Source: Lotus japonicus (Eukaryota > Streptophyta > Magnoliopsida > Fabales > Fabaceae). From it: DNA of 64,000 nt. Below are positions 20,192-32,198 of this stretch, one piece after another. Numbering within the stretch: the first letter of the stretch is position 1; each line of letters opens with the position of its first letter. Made by a program: the position numbers and the translations under genes. Where the stretch lies: contig NC_080045.1 of assembly GCF_012489685.1 (NCBI RefSeq), forward strand, positions 13,913,648 to 13,977,647, read 5' to 3'. Under the pieces are notes generated by a model. That model saw only the letters and a list, made by a program, of their open reading frames with translations, ran no database searches and had not been told where the DNA came from.

Positions 20192-23041
20192 CTAAGATTT
20201 GTCAGTACGGCGCAGAAGTTCCATCATCATGTGCTTCATCTCAATCAGCATGGATTCATGAGTGTCAAGACGTTGTTCCATGATGTCGAGTCTGGATGAG
20301 CTTGTCGGAGTAGAGCTGGAAGGAACGTTCTGAGCAGCTTGAGGTTCTGGAATGGAAGCAGAAGCAGCAGGAGTAAACAGAACTGGTGCAAGTCGCTCTG
20401 CCTCAGCCTCAGCTTCAAGACGTTCGGCCTCAAGTCTGGCTTGTTCAGCCTGAGCTGCTGCTTGACGGGCAGCTTCTTCTTCTTGTTCTTTCTGTCTCTT
20501 GGCTTCTTCAATGGCTTCAAGAAGCTTGGTTCTCTGTTCGAGTTCATGAAGAGCCACCCTCCTAGCAAACCTTTGCTTTGCAGCCTCAATGCTCTGACTT
20601 CCCTCTGCATGCAGGAGCTGCAGCATAACGGGAAACTGAGCCACCAGCCAAGTGCTCAAATTGTTCCACTCATCAGCCACATTTTCAGCATTCTCACTGA
20701 GGTCAGTCTGACCGTGCACATTGCGGAGCCTCAAGGAGGCTTCATGATTGAAAATATTGATGCACTCAGAGAGAGATGTGGGTTGAAGGTGAGTATAGGG
20801 AATGATGGAGAGGTTGGGTGCAGGAGAGGCTGGGTGATTGCTGCTATGAGCTTCAGAGGCACCTTGTGGAGAACCAATGTTAATTATGGGAGCATTGGGT
20901 TCAGAGGTTCCACGGTGAGGGTCTGAAGTTTCAACCAGAGGGTGAGGTGATCTAACCGAGGATTGGTTAGATACTGATTGTTCAGGTTCAGGGTCTGGTT
21001 GAATTGGCTCTTGTTGGTCAGGGACAGGGTGAGCCTGTTGGACTAAGGGGTCTGCCTCTTGGATAGGATTGGCCAAGATAGGTTCATCTGGGTCAACTAG
21101 ACGTTCAGGTCTAGGGCCAGGATATTGCCTAGGGCTTGGACAGGTAAGGTAATATTCTTCCAAGGCAGATACCTTCTCTTTCCTAACCTCCATGAATTTT
21201 CTAAGTGATTCAGAGGTATTGGAGGGAGGAGAGTCAATGACATTGATGGGGAAGGATACAGGTGTGAAGGCTGATGAAGAGTCTGTATCCGTGGTTCTGA
21301 CAGCAGGACGTGCTGATGCTCTGGGAGCAGAGTGATCAGACGTTCTGGGTTGTGGATCTGTTGGTTTGGGTTCTGGTTGGTTGGGGATGATGGGTTCAGA
21401 AGTTAATGGGTCGTATGGAATGGTAAGGAGAGAGGTTGGATCTTCGGACCTAGAGGGTTGGTTCTGAAGCAAATTCCAGAGTGGTGCTTCAGTAGGAGAA
21501 GGTTGAAAGAATGAAGATCTTGGGGAATGTGGTGGAGAGGTGGTTTGTGCGGCTGGCTGGGATTCATGAATAGGAGTGAGGGGATTTGAAGAGTGTTGGA
21601 GTAAGGCAGAAATTGGGAGTGCATCAAATAAATTCAAATCATCATCAGAGGTAAGTGCAGGCTTACTTGTATGTGCTGATGATCGAGTCACTCTGGCAGG
21701 AGGTTCAGTCCTTCTGACCTCTGCAGCAGCTGGTTCCACCCGAGTAGGCTTCACCACAATTCTGACTTTCTTCTGCTTCTTCTTTGGAGGACCATCCTCA
21801 CTATCATCACCATCATCATCATCAGGCTTGCTCTTCGCCTTCTTGACCAGAGGGACATCAGATTCCTCTGAGGATTCGTCCAGAACCATCTTCCTCTTGG
21901 TTTTCTTCTTGGGAGGAGAAGGAAACTCTGGAGCTGGTGGAAGTCTGCTGACGAAATCATCAAGGTCAATCTCGAATCCTTGAGCCCTGAGGTCTTCAAC
22001 ATAGCATCTGATGGCTTCAGGATGGTCTGCTTGAGTCCACAGAGGGTAGTCATTCAGAGGCATTCTTCTTCCTCTGATCTCAGAAGATGTGTCCTCATGA
22101 GCAGGAGCAATCTTCTTCTGGACCAAACCCATCTTCTTCAGAGAGTTGGCAGTGAAGACATCGCTAACAATTGTGCTCAAATCCTCTGTGCAACCAGCAT
22201 TGATCAAATCTTGCACCAAGTTGCTTTCAATGAGAAAGTCTGAGATCAGCCTCCCAAAAGGGATATATTTGATGGCTGACTTGATGGAGGAGGTGGTGCG
22301 AGACTTCCGGATGCATTCCTTCAAATAGGAGAACAGGAAGTAGGGAAGGCAGATCTTCTCCTTGTCTTGAATGAAGAACAGCATCGCCTTCTGATTGAAG
22401 TTGATGTAGTCTGGAGAACTGCCCTTTGGTCGTTGATTGATGCAGTTGAGCAGGATCTTGTGCCAGACCCTGAGTTTGGGGTGAAGGTCCATCACTTTGT
22501 AGCTCGTCTTGCCCGGTTTGAAGGTGGTGTACAGGGCCTTGTTGACGATGTCCTTGGTTCTGGGTTTCAGCTTCGATTCCGTCAGTGAGAACCGATACCC
22601 ATGAGCAGTTTCTGCACCTAGCAGATTCACGAATGACTTCTCCGTGATGATGATCTTCCTACCCAGTATGTAAGAGACCACCTGAGTGTCATCACAATCA
22701 GCGTGCTTCCAGAATTCCTTTACCAGCTTCTCATACACCGGTCCTCGAAGTCGATTGAAGTAGTTTCCCCAACCTTGAGCTTGGACTTCAGGACGGAGAT
22801 CAAACCCATTTGCAGCCAAGTTGTCGAGGTTGAATCTCCATTCTGCAAGGACTTGGAGTTCCTCAGGAGGAAATACACAGTGAACGGCACAGCCCCGTTC
22901 TGCAATAGGAACAATCTCCTCTTGAGCTTGAGCTTGTTCTTGTGCTGGGTTCTCAGAGCCCCGTTGACCCGTTGCCAACCCGACTACCATGTGAGGGAAC
23001 TGAGGTGCATCTGCAGTAGATCTTCTGGTTTGTCTCACCAT
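20192..23041 (-). CDS. env-like protein of SIRE element A (949 aa)
   Basis: ORF after pol in a different frame from it, intact. The start is the ATG at 23041 (MVRQTRRSTAD), shared with element B and in good context; the frame is open further upstream but has no ATG there. Regions: N-terminal domain to about residue 330 resembling the plant transposon/env-like domain (LAEWRFNLDNLAAN, YEKLVKEFWKHADC, FGRLISDFLIES); a basic/acidic nuclear-type segment (PPKKKTKRKM, VKKAKSKPDDDDG, PPKKKQKKVRIVV); a long proline/serine-rich middle; a C-terminal alanine/glutamate-rich coiled coil (LEAIEEAKRQKEQEEEAARQ); and a closing helix. There is no convincing signal peptide or transmembrane span, so a true envelope function is doubtful; the KKKRK-like clusters suggest a nuclear or nucleic-acid role. 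Confidence 0.8.
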   Translation of the reverse strand: MVRQTRRSTADAPQFPHMVVGLATGQRGSENPAQEQAQAQEEIVPIAERGCAVHCVFPPEELQVLAEWRFNLDNLAANGFDLRPEVQAQGWGNYFNRLRGPVYEKLVKEFWKHADCDDTQVVSYILGRKIIITEKSFVNLLGAETAHGYRFSLTESKLKPRTKDIVNKALYTTFKPGKTSYKVMDLHPKLRVWHKILLNCINQRPKGSSPDYINFNQKAMLFFIQDKEKICLPYFLFSYLKECIRKSRTTSSIKSAIKYIPFGRLISDFLIESNLVQDLINAGCTEDLSTIVSDVFTANSLKKMGLVQKKIAPAHEDTSSEIRGRRMPLNDYPLWTQADHPEAIRCYVEDLRAQGFEIDLDDFVSRLPPAPEFPSPPKKKTKRKMVLDESSEESDVPLVKKAKSKPDDDDGDDSEDGPPKKKQKKVRIVVKPTRVEPAAAEVRRTEPPARVTRSSAHTSKPALTSDDDLNLFDALPISALLQHSSNPLTPIHESQPAAQTTSPPHSPRSSFFQPSPTEAPLWNLLQNQPSRSEDPTSLLTIPYDPLTSEPIIPNQPEPKPTDPQPRTSDHSAPRASARPAVRTTDTDSSSAFTPVSFPINVIDSPPSNTSESLRKFMEVRKEKVSALEEYYLTCPSPRQYPGPRPERLVDPDEPILANPIQEADPLVQQAHPVPDQQEPIQPDPEPEQSVSNQSSVRSPHPLVETSDPHRGTSEPNAPIINIGSPQGASEAHSSNHPASPAPNLSIIPYTHLQPTSLSECINIFNHEASLRLRNVHGQTDLSENAENVADEWNNLSTWLVAQFPVMLQLLHAEGSQSIEAAKQRFARRVALHELEQRTKLLEAIEEAKRQKEQEEEAARQAAAQAEQARLEAERLEAEAEAERLAPVLFTPAASASIPEPQAAQNVPSSSTPTSSSRLDIMEQRLDTHESMLIEMKHMMMELLRRTDKS

Positions 23042-23484
23042 TTTGAAGAGGTTGAAGGTTTGAGGTAGAAGATGAAGTTTGAAGGATGAAGAGAGATCGA
23101 GAGAGAAATCACGAAGGAGGCGGTTTTGAAAAACAGGGAGTGCGAGAGTGAAAACCGGAAGTGAGAGAGAACGTGTGTGTATAGTGGGTTTTATCAAATA
23201 ACCGTTGTTGATTCAAAAAGCACTTTAAGATCAACGGTTGAAAATTAAAGATAGACAGTAACAGTAAAATACACAATCACACACAGGAGATAAGCATATC
23301 TACACGCAATCACAACAGACTGTCACACGGGCACAAGGAACTATGTATCAGAAATTCTGACGCACGTGTTGTTGTCTCAGCTTCAGAGTCAGTACCAGTG
23401 GGCACACACACTCTGATTGAGTTACCTTCTGGACTAGACATCTTCTGATCAAGAAGTATCATAGTCAGAGGTTCTGATCTATCT
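23042..23484 (-). other. Leader between pol and env-like ORF (A)
   Basis: About 440 bp of noncoding sequence between the pol stop (23485) and the env-like ATG. It contains AACCGTT and AACGGTTA motifs followed by a GATAAAA TATA-like box and a CT-rich leader, conserved in element B (32199-32396). Because pol and the env-like ORF are in different frames here, an internal promoter or splicing is more likely than read-through. Confidence 0.45.
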
Positions 23485-26400
23485 TCACTCTGGACAAAAG
23501 TCCATGTTTAGATTTTTCAGAATAAAATTAAATCTATCTTCAGCTAAGGGCTTTGTAAAGATATCTGCCCATTGATGGTCAGTATCAACAAACTTCAGAA
23601 GAAGTACGCCCTTCTGCACATAATCTCTAATGAAGTGATACTTTACCTCAATGTGCTTTGCCCTTGAATGCAAGATAGGATTCTTGCTCAACGAAATTGC
23701 AGCAGTGTTATCACAATAGATTGGGATATTGCTCTCAAGGATCTGATAATCCTCCAGCTGATGTTTCATCCAGAGCATCTGAGTGCTGCATATTGCTGCT
23801 GAGATATATTCTGCCTCTGCAGTTGATAGAGCAATGGTTGATTGCCTCTTGCTTGCCCATGAGACTAGATTGCTTCCCAGAAATTGACAATTTCCAGAAG
23901 TACTTTTTCTCTCTGTTCTATCTCCAGCATAATCAGCATCACAATAACCTGAAAGCTTATACTCTGATGTTTTCTTATACATCAAGCCAAGGTTAGTGGT
24001 GCCTTTCAGATACCTTAGGATCCTCTTAACAGCAGTTAAGTGGGTTTCCCTTGGATCTGATTGGAAACGAGCACATAAATGAACACTAAATAATATGTCT
24101 GGCCTAGATGCAGTTAAGTACAGAAGTGAACCTATCATGCCACGATAGAGCTTCTGACATACTTTACCACTTATATCTTCTTTTTCCAGAATGCATGTTG
24201 GATGCATTGGAGTCTTGGCCACTGTAGATTCCAGCATATTGAACTTCTTCAGAAGTTCTTTAGTGTACTTGCTCTGATGGATATATGTTCCTTCTGGTGT
24301 TTGATCAACTTGTATTCCCAGAAAGTACTTTAATTCTCCCATCATACTCATCTCAAATTCAGCCTGCATCATCTCAGAAAATTCTTTGCATAGAGATTGA
24401 TTAGCAGAACCAAATACAATATCATCAACATAAATTTGCACAATTAAGATATCATCTTTATAAGTCTTGCAAAAGAGAGTTGTATCTACTTTACCCCTTA
24501 CAAACTCATTCTCCAGAAGGAATGAGCTAAGTCTCTCATACCATGCTCTGGGAGCTTGCTTCAGACCGTAGAGTGATTTCTTCAATTTGAACACATGGTC
24601 TGGTTTCTTTTCATCTTCAAAACCTGGGGGTTGATGAACATAGACTTCCTCTGAGATATAACCATTTAGGAAGGCACTCTTTACGTCCATCTGATGTAGA
24701 ACTATGTTGTGATTTACTGAGAAAGAAATCAATAGTCTGATTGCTTCCAGTCTTGCTACTGGAGCAAATGTTTCAGTGTAGTCTATTCCTTCCTGCTGGC
24801 TGTAGCCTTGAGCAACTAGCCTTGCCTTGTTTCTGACTACATCTCCTTTCTCATTTAGCTTGTTTCTGAATACCCATTTCGTTCCAATAACATGGACATT
24901 CTCAGGCTTCTTCACTAAGCTCCAAACATCGTTCTTGGAGAATTGATTCAATTCTTCTTCCATGGCCAGAATCCAATCCTTGTCCTGAAGAGCTTCATCT
25001 ATGGACTTGGGTTCAATTAAGGACACCAATCCTTTCAGACTCAGCAAGGTCTCTTCAGAGGGTCTGAAGGCAGATCTGGTTCTGACTGGTTCATCTTTGT
25101 TGCCCAGAATCAATTCCTTAGGATGAGCTGCAGTGATTCTGCTCTTCTTCAGAGTTTGTGAGTTAGAGGGACCAGCTTCTTCCTCTGGTTCATCTTCCTC
25201 TGGCTCAACTTCCTCTGGAGCTTTGCCTTTGTCAGAAACATTAATGCTTAAATCTGCAAACTTTTCAACTAGCTTTGACTGGTCAGAGTCAAGCTTATCA
25301 TCAAATCTAACATGAATAGATTCTTCAATAGTCTTAGCATCAGTATTATAAAATCTAAAACCTTTAGATCTATCAGAATAACCAAGTAATAGACACTTAG
25401 AAGATTTAGCATCAAATTTATGCAATCTATCCTTAGTATTGAGAACATAACAAACACAGCCAAAAGGATGAAAATAAGAAATGTTGGGTTTTATGTTCTT
25501 CCACAATTCATAAGGAGTCTTTTTCAGAATTGGTCTCACAGAGATTCTGTTCTGAATGTAACATGCTGTATTTACTGCCTCTGCCCAAAAGTGCTTAGCC
25601 ATGCCAGTTTCTTGGAGCATGGTTCTAGCCATCTCCTGAAGAGTTCTATTCTTCCTCTCAACAACACCATTTTGTTGAGGAGTTCTGGGACAAGAGAAAT
25701 CATGTGTAATTCCATAGGAATCAAACAGACTCTCAAACTTGTCATTCTCAAACTCTCCACCATGGTCACTTCTGACACGCACAATTCTACAAGCCTTCTC
25801 GTTTTGCACTTGAGCAATGAAGGTAGAGAACACAGCATGAGACTCATCCTTGCGGGTTAGAAACTTTACCCATGTCCAGCGGCTATAGTCATCAACGATA
25901 ACCATCCCATATCTCTTGCCACCTATAGACTCAGTTTTCACTGGTCCAAACAGGTCGATATGCAGAAGTTCTAACGGCCTTGAGGTTGAGACAACATTCT
26001 TTGCCTTGAAAGGGACTTTTGTGAATTTGCCTTTCTGACATGCTTCACAAAGAGCGTCTGAAGCGAACTTCAGATTGGGTAAGCCCCTGACAAGGTTTAG
26101 CTTGCTCAGCTGAGAAATCTTTCTCATACTGGCATGCCCTAACCGTCTATGCCATACCCACTGCTCTTCATTAACAGACAGAAGGCACTTCACATTCTGA
26201 GCCTCCAACTCAGATAATCTGATCTTATAAATGTTGTTCTTCCTCTTGCTGTTAAACAGAACAGAGCCATCGATCTGACTTACAGCCCGGCAGGACTTTT
26301 GATTGAATATAACATCATAACCCTTGTCAGCTAATTGACTTATAGACAATAAGTTATGTGTTAAGCCGTCTACCAATAAAACATTATCAATGCATGGACT

Positions 26401-26589
26401 ACTATCTACACAAATAGTACCAGTACCAATAATTTTACCCTTTTCATTTCCTCCAAAGCCAACTTCGCCTCCAGGCTTAAGTTTCAGCTCTCGGAACATA
26501 CGCTTTTCTCCCGTCATGTGACGCGAGCATCCACTGTCCAGATACCATGATTGGTGTTTCAGTGGAGCTATCAAGGATATCTGCAACAT
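23485..26589 (-). CDS. pol: pol of SIRE element A: PR-IN-RT-RH (1034 aa)
   Basis: Intact copia polyprotein. Protease DSGC at residues 18-21; GAG-pre-integrase HHCC finger (H147, H152, C181, C184); integrase core D212, D275, E311 with 35 residues between the last two; acidic linker around 455-475; RT from about 560 with QMDVKSAF (D635) and YVDD (720-723); RNase H with YCDADYAGD (D884), STAEAEY and YCDNTAA; C-terminus [13 protein letters not shown]. It overlaps the extended gag frame by about 110 bp and lies +1 to it, so it is expected to be expressed by a frameshift or processed fusion. It sits between gag and the env-like ORF. All catalytic residues are present, so this copy may be enzymatically competent. 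Confidence 0.93.
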   Translation of the reverse strand: MLQISLIAPLKHQSWYLDSGCSRHMTGEKRMFRELKLKPGGEVGFGGNEKGKIIGTGTICVDSSPCIDNVLLVDGLTHNLLSISQLADKGYDVIFNQKSCRAVSQIDGSVLFNSKRKNNIYKIRLSELEAQNVKCLLSVNEEQWVWHRRLGHASMRKISQLSKLNLVRGLPNLKFASDALCEACQKGKFTKVPFKAKNVVSTSRPLELLHIDLFGPVKTESIGGKRYGMVIVDDYSRWTWVKFLTRKDESHAVFSTFIAQVQNEKACRIVRVRSDHGGEFENDKFESLFDSYGITHDFSCPRTPQQNGVVERKNRTLQEMARTMLQETGMAKHFWAEAVNTACYIQNRISVRPILKKTPYELWKNIKPNISYFHPFGCVCYVLNTKDRLHKFDAKSSKCLLLGYSDRSKGFRFYNTDAKTIEESIHVRFDDKLDSDQSKLVEKFADLSINVSDKGKAPEEVEPEEDEPEEEAGPSNSQTLKKSRITAAHPKELILGNKDEPVRTRSAFRPSEETLLSLKGLVSLIEPKSIDEALQDKDWILAMEEELNQFSKNDVWSLVKKPENVHVIGTKWVFRNKLNEKGDVVRNKARLVAQGYSQQEGIDYTETFAPVARLEAIRLLISFSVNHNIVLHQMDVKSAFLNGYISEEVYVHQPPGFEDEKKPDHVFKLKKSLYGLKQAPRAWYERLSSFLLENEFVRGKVDTTLFCKTYKDDILIVQIYVDDIVFGSANQSLCKEFSEMMQAEFEMSMMGELKYFLGIQVDQTPEGTYIHQSKYTKELLKKFNMLESTVAKTPMHPTCILEKEDISGKVCQKLYRGMIGSLLYLTASRPDILFSVHLCARFQSDPRETHLTAVKRILRYLKGTTNLGLMYKKTSEYKLSGYCDADYAGDRTERKSTSGNCQFLGSNLVSWASKRQSTIALSTAEAEYISAAICSTQMLWMKHQLEDYQILESNIPIYCDNTAAISLSKNPILHSRAKHIEVKYHFIRDYVQKGVLLLKFVDTDHQWADIFTKPLAEDRFNFILKNLNMDFCPE

Positions 26590-28386
26590 AGATAATCTTG
26601 TCCTTAGGTACCCACTTTCTGGGTCCTCTTTTGTTAGTTACCCCAAGGGTTCTGATCACCTTGGGTGTCTCAACATGATATTTTAAAGGAATATTTGCAT
26701 GATATTTAGTCATAGAGAAAGATCCCTTTTTAAGAGGGTTTTAGCAACTTCAGCAGGTACAGGATCAGGCAATATGGTACCAGAGGGAACAAAGCATTCA
26801 TACAAGGATTTAGCTTTAGACACAGAAGGCTCATTTCTAATTGGTTTAGAATAGCCAATGCCATGCATTCCATTTCTGCTTACACCATAGATCATTGAAG
26901 CCATTAAGCTTCTATCTACGCTTTTAGCCAGGAATCTTTGAAAAGATTTTTCATACTTAGATTCATGCTTACTATCAGAGGCATCGCAGGCAATAACTTC
27001 TTCTAACTTTGCAATTTGATTCTTAAGCACAGAGTTAGAATTAACTAAAGCATGGTTATCATTTTTCAAATCAGATATGATTTTCTCATGTTCAGAAGGA
27101 GTTTTAGAAACAGCAGATAAGTTCTTTTTCAGCTTCTTATGCTTAGACAACAAGGAGTTATACTTATCCATGATATCAGACAAAGCATGTTTCAGTTCAG
27201 AGGTAGAGAAGGAAGCAAATACCTCATTTTCATCGTCAGAGTCTGGATCTCCTTCTGATTCTGAGTCAGAGTCAACAGCTTCCTTTGACTCTGTTCCTTT
27301 GTCTTTGACAATAGCCATGAGTCCTTGGACTTCACCATCAGAGTCAACATCCTCTGACTCTGATTCATCGAATGTCACCATCAGACTCTTCTTGGTCTTG
27401 AAGTGCTTCTTTGGCTTCTTGTCCTTCTTCAATTTTGGACAGTCACTTTTGTAGTGCCCTGATTCTTTGCACTCAAAGCAAGTGACTTCCTTGATTGATG
27501 ACTTCTTCTGACCTGAGGATTCAGACTTTCCTCTTGCCTTTCCAGAGCCTTTGAACTTGCTCTGCCTGTGCTTCCAGATGCGGTTGAGTCTCTTGGAGAT
27601 CAGAGTCAGCTCATCTTCATCAGAATCTTCTGATGCTTCTTCAGATTCTTCTTCTTCAGCTTGAAGAGCCTTTGACTTCTCAACCTTAGCCTTTTCAGAT
27701 TTGGATTTCAAGGCTATGGACTTTTTCCTCAGATCTTGCATCTCTGAGCGCTTCAGCTCATGGCATTTCAAAATGCTGATGAGTTCTTCTAAACTCATAT
27801 TCTCAACATCTCTCGTGAGCTCTATTGAAGTCACCAAAGGCATCCAACTTTCAGGAAGACACCTGATGACCCTTATGACGTGATCTTTTGTTGTGTAGCT
27901 CTTGTTGAGAGGACGTATGCCAGCTACAAGCAGTTGAAATCTGGAGAACATTTCTTCAATGGACTCATTTGGCTCCATGATGAAGGATTCATACTTTTGG
28001 ATCAAAGACAATGCCTTTGATTCTTTGACTTTCTTGTTTCCTTCATGAGACATCTTCAGAGAATCAAAAATGCCTTTAGCAAACTCACGATCTGTAATCT
28101 TCTGGTACTCCTCATAGGAGATAGCACTTAGAAGAATTGCTCTTGCTTTATGATGTTGTGAGTACAGCTTCTTTTGATCTGCAGACATCTCTGACCTTGG
28201 GATCTTTTTGCCATCTGCATCAACTGGACGCTCATAGCCATCCACAATAATATCCCAGAGATCTGCATCGAAACCCAGAAAGAAACTTTCCAGTCTATCT
28301 TTCCAATATTCGAACCTTTGACCATCGAACATAGGAGGCTTTGCGTTGTAACCATCTCTTTGAGTTTCACTGGTGGTGGCAGCCAT
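26477..28386 (-). CDS. gag: gag of SIRE element A (with one homopolymer frameshift)
   Basis: Nucleocapsid polyprotein. The ATG at 28386 lies about 60 bp downstream of the PBS. Domains: UBN2/copia gag-type helical region ([17 protein letters not shown] ... [13 protein letters not shown]) to about residue 200; basic linker; CCHC zinc knuckle [14 protein letters not shown] (about residues 300-313); acidic serine-rich stretch; coiled coil ([19 protein letters not shown]). The uninterrupted frame ends at a TGA (26710-26712). The family sequence continues in the -1 frame from [18 protein letters not shown] to YVPRAET (26713-26477), and the shift is explained by one lost base in the five-T run (plus strand) at 26727-26731. 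It may be a sequencing error or a real lesion. Confidence 0.85.
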
Positions 28387-28444
28387 TGTTTTTCACACCG
28401 GCCCGGATCACTGAACACTGTTAGGTGTGGTAATCAGAACTTGC

Positions 28445-28456
28445 GCTCTGATACCA
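28445..28456 (-). other. Primer-binding site, tRNA-iMet (element A)
   Basis: Minus strand TGGTATCAGAGC, two bases inside the 5' LTR. This is complementary to the 3' end of plant initiator tRNA-Met, the usual primer of copia reverse transcription. Confidence 0.95.
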
Positions 28457-28458
28457 AT

Positions 28459-29593
28459 TGAAGGTATGAAAAACGGTAGAAAGGGGGGGTTTGAATAACG
28501 TTTTCAGTACAAAAACTACCACCTTAAAGATTTTAACAAATCTTTTCGAGAACTAAGTGCAAAAGATAGAGATAGAAAAGCACACAAGGATTTTATCCTG
28601 GTTCACTTGATAAATCACTCAAGCTACTCCAGTCCACCCGTTAAGGTGATTTCTTCCTTCTTAGAATGAAGGCAATCCACTAATCAGGTAAGAGTTACAA
28701 CTGCACTTGAAACCTACAAGTGACTAACAATTACACTGACTTAGCTCACACTAAGATTCACTCTCTTAGTCTTCTCTAGGATCCGATCAACCTTGATCTC
28801 CTAAAGGAAAATCAAACAACTGTTTGAGGTTGGTGTTTACAAGGGTTTGCTTCTGAATAAGCTGAGTGTAAACTAAAATAAATTACAAGATGAAAGAAAA
28901 GCTTAGAATATGTCTTGCGCGTGTGTATTGCTTCTTGTATATTTTTTTTTCTTCTTATTCTAGCCGCTTCTTTCAATCTTCAGCCTCTATATATACTCCA
29001 AGGATTAGGGTTGAGCGTTGCATGGAAATGCTACCGTTGGAGGGCAGTTCTGGAAAATCCAGCTTCTGCTGTGGCTGAGAACGTTAGGTAGGTCGTCAGG
29101 AAGGTACACTTGCTTTTGTACTTGGATAGCGACTTGACCTTTTAACCTAGGAGACTTCTGATCAGAGGAATGCTTCGTATTGGAACTTGTGAAGCAGGTT
29201 GATCAGAGTCAGAGGGAAAGCACAGATCCTCTGACCATTGTATCTTCTGATTCTGAACTCAGAGGGAAAGAACATGGCCTTCAGAGTTTCTTGCTTCTGG
29301 ACTTCAGAGTTTCCACTATTCAGCTTCTGGATCTTCAGAGTCTTCTACACCATCGGAACATCTGAACCTTCAGTGTTTCTTGGTTGTCAGAACTTCTGGA
29401 TCATCAGAGCTTCTAGCGACTGAGTCCTCATCAGAGTTTGTATAGCTTCAGATCTTCTGAAGCTTTTCCACTGTTCATACTGAAACATGGTGAATGCGAA
29501 AGCGTTGCTTGGGTTACCCTTTATACACAGTGCTTCTGATTTGTGTGAAATTGAGTCAGGGTCAGAGCCTGTAAATAGCACACTCAGAAAAAA
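28459..29593 (-). repeat. 5' LTR of SIRE element A, cut by the gap
   Basis: The first 1,135 bp counted from the PBS side are present and match the 3' LTR of A except for homopolymer-length differences. About 90 bp of the outer end, including the TGTAAG terminus and target duplication, are missing in the N gap. Confidence 0.95.
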
Positions 29594-29693
29594 NNNNNNN
29601 NNNNNNNNNNNNNNNNNNNNNNNNNNNNNNNNNNNNNNNNNNNNNNNNNNNNNNNNNNNNNNNNNNNNNNNNNNNNNNNNNNNNNNNNNNNNN
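29594..29693. other. Assembly gap (100 N)
   Basis: Exactly 100 N, a conventional placeholder of unknown length. It hides the outer end of the A 5' LTR and, if B was complete, the whole 5' LTR, gag and first part of pol of B (about 4 kb by comparison with A). Confidence 0.95.
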
Positions 29694-31953
29694 ATGACAA
29701 GTTTGAGAGTCTGTTTGATTCCTATGGAATTACACATGATTTCTCTTGTCCCAGAACTCCTCAACAAAATGGTGTTGTTGAGAGGAAGAACAGAACTCTT
29801 CAGGAGATGGCTAGAACCATGCTCCAAGAAACTGGCATGGCTAAGCACTTTTGGGCAGAGGCAGTAAATACAGCATGTTACATTCAGAACAGAATCTCTG
29901 TGAGACCAATTCTGAATAAGACTCCTTATGAATTGTGGAAGAACATAAAACCCAACATTTCTTATTTTCATCCTTTTGGCTGTGTTTGTTATGTTCTCAA
30001 TACTAAGGATAGATTGCATAAATTTGATGCTAAATCTTCTAAGTGTCTATTACTTGGTTATTCTGATAGATCTAAAGGTTTTAGATTTTATAATACTGAT
30101 GCTAAGACTATTGAAGAATCTATTCATGTTAGATTTGATGATAAGCTTGACTCTGACCAGTCAAAGCTAGTTGAAAAGTTTGCAGATTTAAGCATTAATG
30201 TTTCTGACAAAGGCAAAGCTCCAGAGGAAGTTGAGCCAGAGGAAGATGAACCAGAGGAAGAAGCTGGTCCCTCTAACTCACAAACTCTGAAGAAGAGCAG
30301 AATCACTGCAGCTCATCCTAAGGAATTGATTCTGGGCAACAAAGATGAACCAGTCAGAACCAGATCTGCCTTCAGACCCTCTGAAGAGACCTTGCTGAGT
30401 CTGAAAGGATTGGTGTCCTTAATTGAACCCAAGTCCATAGATGAAGCTCTTCAGGACAAGGATTGGATTCTGGCCATGGAAGAAGAATTGAATCAATTCT
30501 CCAAGAACGATGTTTGGAGCTTAGTGAAGAAGCCTGAGAATGTCCATGTTATTGGAACGAAATGGGTATTCAGAAACAAGCTAAATGAGAAAGGAGATGT
30601 AGTCAGAAACAAGGCAAGGCTAGTTGCTCAAGGCTACAGCCAGCAGGAAGGAATAGACTACACTGAAACATTTGCTCCAGTAGCAAGACTGGAGGCAATC
30701 AGACTATTGATTTCTTTCTCAGTAAATCACAACATAGTTCTACATCAGATGGACGTAAAGAGTGCCTTCCTAAATGGTTATATCTCAGAGGAAGTCTATG
30801 TTCATCAACCCCCAGGTTTTGAAGATGAAAAGAAACCAGACCATGTGTTCAAATTGAAGAAATCACTCTACGGTCTGAAGCAAGCTCCCAGAGCATGGTA
30901 TGAGAGACTTAGCTCATTCCTTCTGGAGAATGAGTTTGTAAGGGGTAAAGTAGATACAACTCTCTTTTGCAAGACTTATAAAGATGATATCTTAATTGTG
31001 CAAATTTATGTTGATGATATTATATTTGGTTCTGCTAATCAATCTCTATGCAAAGAATTTCTGAGATGATGCAGGCTGAATTTGAGATGAGTATGATGGG
31101 AGAATTAAAGTACTTTCTGGGAATACAAGTTGATCAAACACCAGAAGGAACATATATCCATCAGAGCAAGTACACTAAAGAACTTCTGAAGAAGTTCAAT
31201 ATGCTGGAATCTACAGTGGCCAAGACTCCAATGCATCCAACATGCATTCTGGAAAAAGAAGATATAAGTGGTAAAGTATGTCAGAAGCTCTATCGTGGCA
31301 TGATAGGTTCACTTCTGTACTTAACTGCATCTAGGCCAGACATATTATTTAGTGTTCATTTATGTGCTCGTTTCCAATCAGATCCAAGGGAAACCCACTT
31401 AACTGCTGTTAAGAGGATCCTAAGGTATCTGAAAGGCACCACTAACCTTGGCTTGATGTATAAGAAAACATCAGAGTATAAGCTTTCAGGTTATTGTGAT
31501 GCTGATTATGCTGGAGATAGAACAGAGAGAAAAAGTACTTCTGGAAATTGTCAATTTCTGGGAAGCAATCTAGTCTCATGGGCAAGCAAGAGGCAATCAA
31601 CCATTGCTCTATCAACTGCAGAGGCAGAATATATCTCAGCAGCAATATGCAGCACTCAGATGCTCTGGATGAAACATCAGCTGGAGGATTATCAGATCCT
31701 TGAGAGCAATATCCCAATCTATTGTGATAACACTGCTGCAATTTCGTTGAGCAAGAATCCTATCTTGCATTCAAGGGCAAAGCACATTGAGGTAAAGTAT
31801 CACTTCATTAGAGATTATGTGCAGAAGGGCGTACTTCTTCTGAAGTTTGTTGATACTGACCATCAATGGGCAGATATCTTTACAAAGCCCTTAGCTGAAG
31901 ATAGATTTAATTTTATTCTGAAAAATCTAAACATGGACTTTTGTCCAGAGTGA
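29694..31953 (+). pseudogene. pol: pol of element B: partial IN, RT, RH; RT frameshift
   Basis: It enters in frame at [11 protein letters not shown], just before the integrase glutamate (VVERKNRT), and continues through RT ([17 protein letters not shown]). A one-base loss in the T run at 31058-31060 (TTT instead of TTTT in element A) stops the frame at about 31069. The original frame resumes at once ([21 protein letters not shown]) and includes the complete RNase H to the stop at 31953. Apart from this the sequence equals A at nearly every residue. If the indel is an assembly error, the gene is intact from the gap onward. Confidence 0.9.
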
Positions 31954-32198
31954 AGATAGATCAGAACCTCTGACTATGATACTTCTTGATCAGAAGATGT
32001 CTAGTCCAGAAGGTAACTCAATCAGAGTGTGTGTGCCCACTGGTACTGACTCTGAAGCTGAGACAACAACACGTGCGTCAGAATTTCTGATGCATAGTTC
32101 CTTGTGCCCGTGTGACAGTCTGTTGTGATTGCGTGTAGATATGCTTATCTCCTGTGTGTGATTGTGTATTTTACTGTTACTGTCTATCTTTAATTTTC

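Larger units (their letters stand above)
17558..29593 (-). mobile_element. SIRE copia element A, nearly complete
   Basis: Minus-strand element with 3' LTR (17558-18783), antisense small ORF, env-like ORF, pol, gag, tRNA-iMet PBS and 5' LTR (28459 into the N gap). The two LTRs differ almost only in homopolymer lengths (for example GGGAAGAAC versus GGGAAAGAAC), so insertion was recent. It sits inside element C, whose third repeat unit it truncates. The far flank and the target duplication fall in the gap. Confidence 0.93.
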
